Assembly (NCBI GenBank): GCA_019414205.1 | Contig: DXML01000018.1 | Span: 1 to 39,453, forward strand | Direction: 5' to 3' | Source: Collinsella sp. | Lineage (GTDB): Bacteria; Actinomycetota; Coriobacteriia; Coriobacteriales; Coriobacteriaceae | DNA: 39,453 nucleotides | Position numbers and translations under genes: made by a program | The notes under the pieces: model-generated | What the model was told of the DNA's origin: nothing | What the model saw: only the letters and a program-made list of their open reading frames with translations | The model's database searches: none | In this document: positions 8,469 through 17,727 of the stretch, one piece after another | How the letters are laid out: every line of letters begins with the position of its first letter | Numbering within the stretch: the first letter of the stretch is position 1

Positions 8469-8506
8469 ATAACGGGACAAGTGATCTAGCTCACTTGTCC
8501 CGTTAT
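8469..8506. terminator. Convergent terminator hairpin after murB
   Basis: A 16-bp perfect stem (8469-8484 with 8491-8506, loop TCTAGC) lies between the convergent ends of murB and the small minus-strand gene. Tails are T-rich on both strands (TCATTTATTTG on plus, ATTAATTAAA on minus), so it can serve both transcripts. Confidence 0.8.
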
Positions 8507-8509
8507 CAT

Positions 8510-8875
8510 TTATTTGTGAAGAACATCGGCCAGCCGCAGGATTGAAATCATCGACCGATAAGTGAGTTCCACTTTTTCGCCCGCAAGCAGTCGTTTCGAG
8601 CCAATCTCATCTAGTCCCACAAGCCGAGAAAACAGCGGGCTGCTCATCGTGCCCTCGTCAATTGATTCCCTTATGGTCTTCAAAACGTCCGTATCATGAA
8701 GCGACGCCGAGCTGTAGGGGGCAACACGAGCGGAACTCTCAATTAACGACGAAACAAAAGGATGGAGATGCTTTGGACATAGTCCATCAAACACCACATC
8801 CCCATTGTCATCCGAGCCGACTAATCGCCAACTATAATGATCGACCCAGTCGTCTCCGTCATATATGGTGTCCAT
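8510..8875 (-). CDS. Hypothetical protein inside the murB islet
   Basis: This 121-residue protein is not one I recognise. It begins MDTIYDGDDWVDHYSWRLVG, is acidic in the first half, and has a helical C-terminal third (LAGEKVELTYRSMISILRLA) that could be an HTH-like or dimerising helix bundle, though I see no clear DNA-binding motif. GGGAAG lies 6 nt before the ATG at 8875; a TTG two codons earlier is less likely. It is the only gene in the 656-bp segment enclosed by the 31-bp direct repeats, so it is probably horizontally acquired cargo. No signal peptide or membrane segment is seen. A toxin, antitoxin or immunity role would be speculation. Confidence 0.6.
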   Translation of the reverse strand: MDTIYDGDDWVDHYSWRLVGSDDNGDVVFDGLCPKHLHPFVSSLIESSARVAPYSSASLHDTDVLKTIRESIDEGTMSSPLFSRLVGLDEIGSKRLLAGEKVELTYRSMISILRLADVLHK

Positions 8876-9096
8876 GAGCAACTTCCCGTCTAGAGAGACC
8901 TATTTGGACATCGGGGCGCAAGACCGCAATCCATATAGGACCAGCAGCAGCTCCAACCCAACGCACCGCTCGACAATTGCAAATTGCGGCTATTTTAAAT
9001 CTACATGATCAGTTCGAGTTCGCAACAAGGCGATTATTGCAACTAGGTTATATTTCATTTTCCACTTTGGTGAGCCGTCGGCTCCAAATTCCAAAA

Positions 9097-9127
9097 CCGA
9101 AGTCCACCGAGTCGGCGAATTTTTATA
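9097..9127 (+). repeat. 31-bp direct repeat, right copy (relic murB end)
   Basis: Exact second copy of the murB 3' terminal 31 nt. It is followed within 5 nt by a strong terminator hairpin, which suggests this is the original junction between murB and its terminator, displaced by the islet. The 215 nt before it (8882-9096) are AT-richer than the neighbours and contain no gene. Confidence 0.95.
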
Positions 9128-9131
9128 AAAA

Positions 9132-9153
9132 GAAGGCCCCGAAAGGGGCCTTC
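9132..9153 (+). terminator. Probable ancestral murB terminator
   Basis: GAAGGCCCC (9132-9140), loop GAAA, GGGGCCTTC (9145-9153): a 9-bp GC-rich stem with a tetraloop followed by ACTTTCTTTAATT. Its position right after the relic murB end supports the view that it was the terminator of murB before the islet arrived. Confidence 0.8.
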
Positions 9154-9205
9154 ACTTTCTTTAATTCAGACAACCAGTCCGGTATGTCGCGCCCCGAACC
9201 CGAGA

Positions 9206-9341
9206 GGGCCGTGTGCCCGCCCGCAATATATTTGATTGATCGCGAGTTCCGCACGCAAAGAAGGCCACTTAATGTGGCCTTCGTCTTGCGCAGGACTGCC
9301 CGAGCAGGCAATCAAATATATTGCGGGCGGGCACACGGCCC
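9206..9341. repeat. Variable-arm nested hairpin element, copy 1
   Basis: A 33-bp perfect inverted repeat (9206-9238 and 9309-9341) encloses a 70-nt core at 9239-9308. The core holds an inner 9-bp hairpin (GAAGGCCAC, loop TTAAT, GTGGCCTTC) and a second imperfect stem (AGTTCCGC with GCAGGACT). Two more cores, about 90 percent identical, occur at 27592-27660 and 32363-32431, but their arms are unrelated in sequence. The element ends 8 nt from the stop codon of the downstream minus-strand gene, so it would be the 3' untranslated region of that mRNA. Confidence 0.9.
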
Positions 9342-9349
9342 CGTCGGCT

Positions 9350-10555
9350 TTACGACAGCGCAATACCGCCAAGCCAGCCCCAACGCACGCCAGAGCCAGT
9401 GCCGTAGAACCGAATAAACGCATCAAGCGACTTAGACGTAATGGCGCCCTCGTTGCTCATAACGATGCCGCCGCCAACGTAGATACCCACATGACCGTAG
9501 ATAAGGCCCGGAGCACCCGTGCCGCTATGCGAGGAGTCGGCCACGATCATGCCCACCTGCAGCGCCGAGCGGTCGGAGCTATAGCACCAGGCGTTGAACA
9601 TGTCACACGCGTTGCCGCCAAAGTAGCCAACGCCGGCGTTACGGAAGACATTGGTAACCCACGCCGCGCACCAGTTCTGACCCGGCGAAGGCGTGGAGTA
9701 GCACGCGTTGACGACGGCCTGCTGCTTGCCCGAGCCGGCATTCTGCTGCGGAGTTCCGGGCGCATACGATCCACCGCCCGAGCTCGAACCACCCGAGTAG
9801 GAATTGTTCTTGTTCGCGGCAGCCGCGGCAGCGGCGGCCTTCCTAGCGGCCTCCTCGGCCTGGGCGGCAGCGAGAATCTCGGAATCACGCTGAGCCATGA
9901 GCTCCTTGACGTCGTCGGAAAGACCGTTCAGCACGGTCTGGACCTCTTGCTGCTTGGCCTGCATATCCTGCATCTGAGCCGTCTGCTGATCCTTGAGTTT
10001 CTCCAGGTCAGCCTTTTGTGCTTCGAGCTCGGTCTTCTGTGCGTCGAGCTCGGCCTGAATCGTCTGGATATCCTCGATGGCATCGCGGTCGCTCTTGTTG
10101 ATCTTCTCAACGTAATGCGCGTTGGCGACGAGTTCCTCAAACGAGCCAGAGGCCAGCAGCAGCGACAGGATGTTCGTACCGCCGGACTTGTAGCTGGCGG
10201 CCACGCGATCGGAAAGGTCGTTGCGCTTCTTCTTGAGCTCGGCCTTCTTTTCATCGATCTGGGCCTGCGTGTCGTCAATCTTGCCCTGGACATTCTCGAT
10301 GTCGTTGAGGGTCTGGGCATTCTTGTTGGCCAGCGCCGCATACTCATTTGCGATGCTGTCGAGCTGGGCCTGAACCTCGTCGAGTTGGGCCTGGGCGGCA
10401 TTCAATTTATCGGTGGTTTCTTTGGAAGCCTCCGCCGCATGGGCGCGAGTGGGCAGGCCAAAAAGAACTGCCGCAGAAGCGGCGCCGAACAGGGCCTTAA
10501 GGGCAGTGCGGCGCGAGAGCTCCTGGGAAAGGATGGAATCGCTGTTTGGTGACAT
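9350..10555 (-). CDS. Secreted coiled-coil peptidoglycan hydrolase with CHAP/NlpC-like domain
   Basis: This 401-residue exported protein probably cleaves peptidoglycan during growth or division. Its N-terminus carries a Tat-like signal (LSRRTALKALFGAASAAVLF, cleavage near AHAAEA at about residue 41). Residues about 45-240 are a PcsB/RipC-like coiled coil rich in Ala, Gln, Lys and Glu. A Ser/Gly-rich linker (about 250-275) follows, then a CHAP or NlpC-type papain fold with the cysteine in GQNWCAAWVTNVFRNAG and the histidine in YGHVGIYVGGGIVMSN. CGGAG lies 5 nt before the ATG. It is divergent from galE. The stop is 8 nt from nested hairpin copy 1. Confidence 0.9.
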   Translation of the reverse strand: MSPNSDSILSQELSRRTALKALFGAASAAVLFGLPTRAHAAEASKETTDKLNAAQAQLDEVQAQLDSIANEYAALANKNAQTLNDIENVQGKIDDTQAQIDEKKAELKKKRNDLSDRVAASYKSGGTNILSLLLASGSFEELVANAHYVEKINKSDRDAIEDIQTIQAELDAQKTELEAQKADLEKLKDQQTAQMQDMQAKQQEVQTVLNGLSDDVKELMAQRDSEILAAAQAEEAARKAAAAAAAANKNNSYSGGSSSGGGSYAPGTPQQNAGSGKQQAVVNACYSTPSPGQNWCAAWVTNVFRNAGVGYFGGNACDMFNAWCYSSDRSALQVGMIVADSSHSGTGAPGLIYGHVGIYVGGGIVMSNEGAITSKSLDAFIRFYGTGSGVRWGWLGGIALS

Positions 10556-10821
10556 ATGTACTCCGTTACATGCTTATTTATATGTCGCTCAACTCATACA
10601 TATTAGCGTACATATGGCGCGTCCCAACGATTTCCACGAACGGCAGGAAACTACAAGGTCGGCGGCTCGTAAGCAATTGTCAAATTTGAGGTAACAATTG
10701 AGCAAGCTCTTATATGAGTACGTTAACATAATCCTCTGCTTTTCCTACAGTGCACCATTTGGGCGTCCCCGCCTGCGCTATACTCCCCTCTAGAAGTGTT
10801 CCTGATTCGATAGGAGACTAC
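10556..10821. promoter_or_regulatory. Divergent intergenic region, hydrolase / galE
   Basis: This 266-nt AT-rich region separates two divergent genes. For galE, TATACT (10779-10784) is a plausible -10 but its -35 is weak. Towards the hydrolase gene are repeated ACATAT/ATATGT motifs. CAATTG occurs twice about 20 nt apart near 10675-10700. I see no further gene. Confidence 0.4.
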
Positions 10822-11883
10822 ATGTCCAAAGCACTCGACCCCAAAGACACCTGCGTCCTCGTTACCGGTGGCGCCGGCTTTATCGGCTCGCACACCGTCG
10901 TTCAGCTGCTCGAGGGTGGCTACCAGGTCGTCATCGTCGATGATCTCTCCAACTCCAGCGCCGTCGCCGTCGACCGCGTCAAGACCATCGTGGGCGACGA
11001 GGCCGCCAAGAACCTCACCTTCTACGAGGCCAACGTGCTCGACCGCGATGCGATGAACAAGATCTTCGATACCCATCAGATCGATCGTGTCATCCACTTT
11101 GCCGGCTTTAAGGCCGTCGGCGAGTCGGTGAGCAAGCCCGTCGAGTACTACCACAACAACATCGAGAACACCCTGGTGCTCATCGACGTCATGCGCAACC
11201 ATGGCTGCAAGTCCATCATCTTCTCGAGCTCCTCGACCGTCTACGGCGACCCGGACAACCCGCCCGTCACCGAGGAAGACCCCAAGAAGCCCGCAACCAA
11301 CCCCTATGGCTGGACCAAGTGGATGATCGAGCAGATCCTTATGGACGTCCACACCGCCGACCCCGAGTGGGACGTCGTGCTGCTCCGTTACTTCAACCCC
11401 ATCGGCGCTCATCCGTCGGGCCTGATCGGCGAGGACCCCAAGGGCATCCCCAACAACCTGGTGCCCTATGTCGCCCAGGTCGCCGTGGGCAAGCTCGAGG
11501 CCGTTCAGGTCTTTGGCAACGACTACCCCACCCCCGACGGCACCGGCGTGCGCGACTACATCCACGTGTGCGATCTGGCCTCTGGTCACGTTGCCGCCCT
11601 TAACTGGATGAACGGCAAGACCGGCGTCGAGATCTTTAACCTGGGCACCGGCACCGGCACCTCGGTACTCGAGGTCGTCGCCGCCTTCTCCAAGGCTTGT
11701 GGCAAGGAGCTGCCCTACGTGATCCGCGAGCGCCGCGCCGGCGACATCGCTGCCAACTGGTGCGATGCCTCCAAGGCCGAGCGCATGATGGGCTGGAAGG
11801 CCCAGTACGACATCGCGGACATGTGCCGCGATAGCTGGAACTGGCAGAGCCACAACCCCAACGGCTTCGCCGACGCCGAGTAG
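10822..11883 (+). CDS. galE: UDP-glucose 4-epimerase GalE
   Basis: This enzyme interconverts UDP-galactose and UDP-glucose (Leloir pathway and polysaccharide precursors). The 353-residue product shows the NAD-binding VTGGAGFIGSHTVVQLLEGG at the N-terminus, the catalytic serine region IIFSSSSTVYGDPDN, and the YxxxK pair in NPYGWTKWMIEQIL. The substrate-binding segment YFNPIGAHPSGLIGEDPKG is typical of the family. I chose the ATG at 10822 because AGGAGA lies 4 nt upstream; 24 further codons are open without support. A strong terminator follows at 11906, so the gene is probably a single transcription unit. Confidence 0.96.
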   Translation: MSKALDPKDTCVLVTGGAGFIGSHTVVQLLEGGYQVVIVDDLSNSSAVAVDRVKTIVGDEAAKNLTFYEANVLDRDAMNKIFDTHQIDRVIHFAGFKAVGESVSKPVEYYHNNIENTLVLIDVMRNHGCKSIIFSSSSTVYGDPDNPPVTEEDPKKPATNPYGWTKWMIEQILMDVHTADPEWDVVLLRYFNPIGAHPSGLIGEDPKGIPNNLVPYVAQVAVGKLEAVQVFGNDYPTPDGTGVRDYIHVCDLASGHVAALNWMNGKTGVEIFNLGTGTGTSVLEVVAAFSKACGKELPYVIRERRAGDIAANWCDASKAERMMGWKAQYDIADMCRDSWNWQSHNPNGFADAE

Positions 11884-11905
11884 CAAAAACCTACATACCG
11901 TTCTT

Positions 11906-11939
11906 GCCCCGATCTCACGTTGTGAGGTCGGGGCTTTTT
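11906..11939 (+). terminator. galE terminator
   Basis: GCCCCGATCTCAC (11906-11918), loop GTT, GTGAGGTCGGGGC (11922-11934), 13 pairs with one G-T, followed by TTTTT. A textbook intrinsic terminator. Confidence 0.95.
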
Positions 11940-11988
11940 CATGGCATGTAGCCATTCGCCGAAAATCGACCAACTTTTTTATCTTGCC

Positions 11989-12018
11989 TGTACATGTTTA
12001 AACAACATGTTTTACAAT
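11989..12018 (+). promoter_or_regulatory. Putative malQ promoter with operator-like palindrome
   Basis: TGTACA (11989-11994), an 18-nt spacer and TACAAT (12013-12018) make a plausible sigma-70 promoter. The spacer contains the palindrome ACATGTT-taaac-AACATGT (11992-12010), well placed for a repressor to block polymerase. The regulator is not identified; the LacI and GntR proteins in this window are candidates. Confidence 0.5.
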
Positions 12019-12103
12019 AGGCGTATCGAATCAGAACATCGGAGGCGGACTGCACACCCATCGGCAGGACGACCCCACAACAAGAAGGTTGGTGAGCGCA
12101 TTC

Positions 12104-13609
12104 ATGGAGCGTGCAAGCGGCGTCCTCATGCCCGTCTCATCTCTGCCCGGACCATACGGAATCGGCGGCTTTGGCTGGAATGCCTACGACTTCGTCGATT
12201 TTCTCGCCTCGTGCAAACAACATTACTGGCAGATTCTGCCCCTTACGACGACCAGCTATGGCGATTCGCCTTATCAGTCGTTCTCGGCCCGCGCAGGCAA
12301 CCCCAACTTTATCGACTTTGCCGAGCTTATCGAGGCAGGGTATCTGGAGCAGCGCGATATCGATGGCGTGTATCTGGGATCCGACCCCAGCAATGTCGAC
12401 TACGGTGCTATCTTTGGCGGCCGCCGTCAGATTCTCGACCGCGCCGCCGAGCGCTTTGCTGCCGACAAGCCGGCCGATTTCGATGACTTTATCCAGGCCA
12501 ACGAGGACTGGCTCATCCCCTACTGTGAGTTCATGACCGTCAAAGAGGAGTGCGGTCTCAAGGCGTTTTGGGAGTGGCCCGCGGAGCTCCGCACCCGCGG
12601 CGAGGCTTCCGCCAAGGTCTGCGCCGACCATCCGGCGCGTATGCTCTACCACCAGATGACGCAGTACTTCTTCGATCGCCAGTGGAGCCGCCTCAAGGCC
12701 TATGCCAACGAGCGCGACATTCTCATCATCGGCGACCTGCCCATCTATGTCTCGCGTGACTCCGTCGAGATGTGGGCGACACCTGAGCTCTTTAAGATCG
12801 ACGCCGCCGGCAATCCCGTGAGCGTCGCCGGCACGCCGCCCGACCAGTTCTCGGCCACCGGCCAGTACTGGGGCAACCCCATCTACGACTGGGACGCCAT
12901 GGAGGCGTGCGGCTTCTCCTGGTGGGAGGGCCGCATTCGCTCCGCCCTCGACATGTACGACGTCATCCGCCTGGATCACTTCCGCGGCTTCGAGGCTTAT
13001 TGGGAGGTGCCGTTCTCCTCGCCCGATTCGTCCTACGGTTCGTGGACGCAGGGGCCCGGCCTCAAGTTCTTCAAGACACTCGAGGAAAAGCTCGGCACGC
13101 TGCCCATCATCGCCGAGGACCTGGGCTTCCTCACCCCCGGCGTCATCGACATGCGCGACAACTCGGGCTTCCCCGGCATGAAGATCCTGCAGTTTGCCTT
13201 TGAGGGCACCAACTCGTACTACCTGCCGCACAACTACATTGCCAACACCGTCGCCTACGTGGGCACCCACGACAACGAGACGGCACGCGGCTGGTTTGAG
13301 GGAACGGCTACCCCGCGTCAGCGCGAGCAGGCAGCCCTGTACACCCATCAGCAGGCCGGCGAGCCCATCACCGACGCGCTCAACCGAACCATCGCCGCCA
13401 GCGTGAGCGACACGTGCATCTACACCATGCAGGACCTGCTTAACCTGGGCAACGAGGCGCGCATCAACACCCCTGCCACGCTGGGCGGCAACTGGACCTG
13501 GCGCATGCTCGACGGCGCCATCACCCGCGAGCTCGAGCACAAACTCACCGACTGGACCGAGACCTACTTCCGCATCCCGTCGGAAGCCGAAATCGAGCTT
13601 CCTCAATAG
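12104..13609 (+). CDS. malQ: 4-alpha-glucanotransferase MalQ (amylomaltase)
   Basis: This GH77 enzyme transfers alpha-1,4-glucan segments between maltodextrins, releasing glucose and making longer chains for phosphorylase. The 501-residue protein shows MPVSSLPGPYGIGGFG at the start, SPYQSFSARAGNPNFIDF, the nucleophile region DVIRLDHFRGFEAYWEVP (Asp291), the acid/base Glu338 in PIIAEDLGFLTP, and Asp390 in VGTHDNETARGW. I chose the ATG at 12104 with GGTGAG about 7 nt upstream; a TTG 5 codons earlier is possible. It is followed by glgP after 127 nt, consistent with a maltodextrin/glycogen breakdown unit. Confidence 0.95.
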   Translation: MERASGVLMPVSSLPGPYGIGGFGWNAYDFVDFLASCKQHYWQILPLTTTSYGDSPYQSFSARAGNPNFIDFAELIEAGYLEQRDIDGVYLGSDPSNVDYGAIFGGRRQILDRAAERFAADKPADFDDFIQANEDWLIPYCEFMTVKEECGLKAFWEWPAELRTRGEASAKVCADHPARMLYHQMTQYFFDRQWSRLKAYANERDILIIGDLPIYVSRDSVEMWATPELFKIDAAGNPVSVAGTPPDQFSATGQYWGNPIYDWDAMEACGFSWWEGRIRSALDMYDVIRLDHFRGFEAYWEVPFSSPDSSYGSWTQGPGLKFFKTLEEKLGTLPIIAEDLGFLTPGVIDMRDNSGFPGMKILQFAFEGTNSYYLPHNYIANTVAYVGTHDNETARGWFEGTATPRQREQAALYTHQQAGEPITDALNRTIAASVSDTCIYTMQDLLNLGNEARINTPATLGGNWTWRMLDGAITRELEHKLTDWTETYFRIPSEAEIELPQ

Positions 13610-13656
13610 GAGCTACCGCGCCCGACCCCTCCCCACCGTGCGGACGCGCTTGCTTA

Positions 13657-13690
13657 CCCGCGCGAGGCCACCCCAATCCCCTCGCGCGGG
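13657..13690 (+). other. Hairpin between malQ and glgP
   Basis: CCCGCGCGAG (13657-13666) and CTCGCGCGGG (13681-13690) form a 10-bp stem with a 14-nt loop, followed by ATTCTTATG. The tail is too weak for a sure terminator. It may reduce read-through or protect the malQ message end, giving different levels of the two enzymes. Confidence 0.45.
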
Positions 13691-13736
13691 ATTCTTATGA
13701 ATTGCAGACATGAAACAACCCATCACAGGAGAAAAC

Positions 13737-16004
<2,268 letters not shown>

Positions 16005-16030
16005 TTCGGTTTCATCGCCCATCCTCTTGA

Positions 16031-16063
16031 AAACGGAGCCACGGCAACGCGGCTCCGTTTTTT
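16031..16063 (+). terminator. glgP terminator
   Basis: AAACGGAGCC (16031-16040) and GGCTCCGTTT (16051-16060) form a 10-bp stem with a 10-nt loop, followed by a T-run to 16063. It ends the malQ-glgP unit. Confidence 0.93.
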
Positions 16064-16103
16064 GTGCCCGCACGTTACCCTGTGATCCGACTCGGCCAAA
16101 CAA

Positions 16104-16321
16104 TCTCGATCCATAACAACTACTCAACCAAAACGGTCCCAGCTGTTACAGATTGAGACATACCGGCCCCTCCCCTTGGGTTTATCTCAATCTGTAACAT
16201 CTAGCAGGTGAAATTCGCCTTTGGTGTTACAGATTTAGATGAAATGGTTAGCTCAGCGGAACCGTCTCGATCTGTAACATCTAACGTCCGAAATCGGCCC
16301 TATCCGTTACAGATCGAGACA
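16104..16321. repeat. Array of six alternating inverted repeats, 40-bp period
   Basis: A motif of about 17 bp, TGTTACAGATTGAGACA or variants, occurs in alternating orientation: minus at 16104-16122 (degenerate), plus at 16144-16160, minus at 16185-16199, plus at 16225-16241, minus at 16264-16279, plus at 16305-16321. Centres lie at about 16112, 16152, 16192, 16233, 16272 and 16313, so the spacing is 39-41 bp. Spacers are non-repetitive. A further degenerate plus unit may begin at 16074. It lies between the convergent ends of glgP and the ABC operon. Confidence 0.9.
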
Positions 16322-16353
16322 AACGACCGGTCAGGCAGTCCCAACACAAAGAA

Positions 16354-16390
16354 AGGCTCCCCTCTCGCCCAGTGGACGGGAGGGGAGCCT
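16354..16390 (-). terminator. Terminator of the sugar ABC operon
   Basis: AGGCTCCCCTC (16354-16364) and GAGGGGAGCCT (16380-16390) form an 11-bp stem about 70 nt after the ATPase stop. On the minus strand the stem is followed by TTTCTTTG, which fits an intrinsic terminator for the leftward operon. Confidence 0.85.
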
Positions 16391-16459
16391 TATATGTGAC
16401 CGCGGCAAAAGGATGGCAATACCGCAGTCGCCCAAAGGGAGGGCCTGGTTGCACCGGGC

Positions 16460-17659
16460 CTAGATAAGGTTCTTGCCAGAGACCTTATCGAAGAGGTGGG
16501 TCGCGTTCTTCTCGAACTTGAACCAGATGGGGTCGCCCGCCTTGAGCGCGCCCTTGGCCTCGAGGTCGACGACGGGAATGATCAGGACAAACTGGCCGTC
16601 GGGAGCAGTCACGTGGACATGCTCGGTCGAGCCCATGAGCTCGGTCACCTCGACGGTGCCCTGGAGCGCACCCTCCTCGCCCTTGTCGGCAAGCAGAATC
16701 TGCTCGGGACGCACGCCGGCCGTAATCTCCTTCACGTCGCCGCCGTCCCAGTTGAGGGCAAGCTGAGCGCAGGTCTCGGGGGCGAGCGCCACGTTCATAT
16801 CCTCGGTCTTGACGGTAAAGCCGTTGCCCGAGCGCACCAGCTGGGCATCGAAGAAGTTCATCTGCGGCACGCCGATGAAGCCGGCGACGAAGATGTTCGC
16901 GGGATGGTTGAAGACCTCCTGCGGGGTGGCGATCTGCTGGACGACGCCGTCCTTCATGACCACGATGCGATCGCCGAGGGTCATAGCCTCGGTCTGGTCG
17001 TGGGTAACGTAGATGAAGGTGCCCTTGATCTCGTGACGCAGCTTAATGAGCTCGGCGCGCATCTGGTTACGCAGCTTGGCATCCAGGTTGGACAGGGGCT
17101 CGTCCATCAGGAAGACCTTGGGGTCACGCACGATGGCGCGGCCGATGGCGACACGCTGACGCTGGCCGCCGGAGAGTGCCTTGGGCTTACGGTCAAGGTA
17201 CTCGGTAATACCCAGGATCTCGGCAGCGGAGCGAACCTTGCGGTCGATCTCGTCCTTGGGGACCTTCTTGAGCTCAAGCGTAAACGCCATGTTCTCGTAC
17301 ACCGTCATATTGGGGTACAGAGCATAGCTCTGGAACACCATGGCGATATCGCGGTCCTTGGGCGCCACGTCGTTGACGCGCTTGCCGTCGATGAGCACGT
17401 CGCCCGAAGTGATGTCCTCCAGGCCAGCGACCATGCGCATCGTCGTGGACTTACCGCAGCCAGAGGGGCCAACGAGGACGATGAACTCCTGGTCGTGAAC
17501 GGTGAGGTTGAAGTCCTCTACAGCGAGCACACCGTCCTCGGTAACCTTGAGGTTGTGCTTCTTCTCCTCGGTCTTCTTCTTTTTGCCAAAGAAGCCCTTC
17601 TTTTTGGACTCGTTGTTGGGATACACCTTCTGAACATGTTTGAGAACGATCTCGGCCAT
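16460..17659 (-). CDS. Sugar ABC transporter ATPase, MsmK/UgpC/MalK-type
   Basis: This 399-residue ATP-binding subunit powers the importer encoded upstream. Visible motifs are Walker A (GPSGCGKSTT), the Q-loop, signature LSGGQRQRVAIGRAI, Walker B VFLMDEPLSNLD, the H-loop YVTHDQTEAMTLGDR, and a C-terminal MalK-type regulatory OB domain (about 245-399). Unusual: a Lys-rich insertion of some 30 residues near residues 15-45 (KKKGFFGKKKKTEEKKH), between the first strand and the VEDFNLTV strand. GAAAGGTAGAG lies before the ATG. Such ATPases can serve several permeases. It is the last gene of the operon. Confidence 0.94.
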   Translation of the reverse strand: MAEIVLKHVQKVYPNNESKKKGFFGKKKKTEEKKHNLKVTEDGVLAVEDFNLTVHDQEFIVLVGPSGCGKSTTMRMVAGLEDITSGDVLIDGKRVNDVAPKDRDIAMVFQSYALYPNMTVYENMAFTLELKKVPKDEIDRKVRSAAEILGITEYLDRKPKALSGGQRQRVAIGRAIVRDPKVFLMDEPLSNLDAKLRNQMRAELIKLRHEIKGTFIYVTHDQTEAMTLGDRIVVMKDGVVQQIATPQEVFNHPANIFVAGFIGVPQMNFFDAQLVRSGNGFTVKTEDMNVALAPETCAQLALNWDGGDVKEITAGVRPEQILLADKGEEGALQGTVEVTELMGSTEHVHVTAPDGQFVLIIPVVDLEAKGALKAGDPIWFKFEKNATHLFDKVSGKNLI

Positions 17660-17727
17660 GTCTCTACCTTTCGATACGCGGCGCCACGCTGAGGGGCGCC
17701 GCAGAAACTTGCAAAACAGTTACGGCA

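Noticed and set aside
8510..8875. Toxin-antitoxin pair in the murB islet
   Set aside because: Only one gene is present and no toxin or antitoxin motif is recognisable.
9239..9308. Conserved peptide in the nested hairpin cores (minus strand, SPAxDxGHIKWP...RAELAI open in all three copies)
   Set aside because: Changes between copies are mostly amino-acid altering but keep base pairing, the flanking frames are unrelated, and there is no consistent start codon or ribosome site. RNA or DNA structure explains the conservation better.
9206..9341. Ordinary intrinsic terminators for the genes next to the nested hairpins
   Set aside because: There is no T-run after the distal arm on the minus strand in copies 1 and 2, and a conserved core in the loop is not expected for a terminator.
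16104..16321. CRISPR array
   Set aside because: Repeats are only about 17 bp, imperfect and alternate in orientation, spacers are 24-25 nt, and no cas genes are present.
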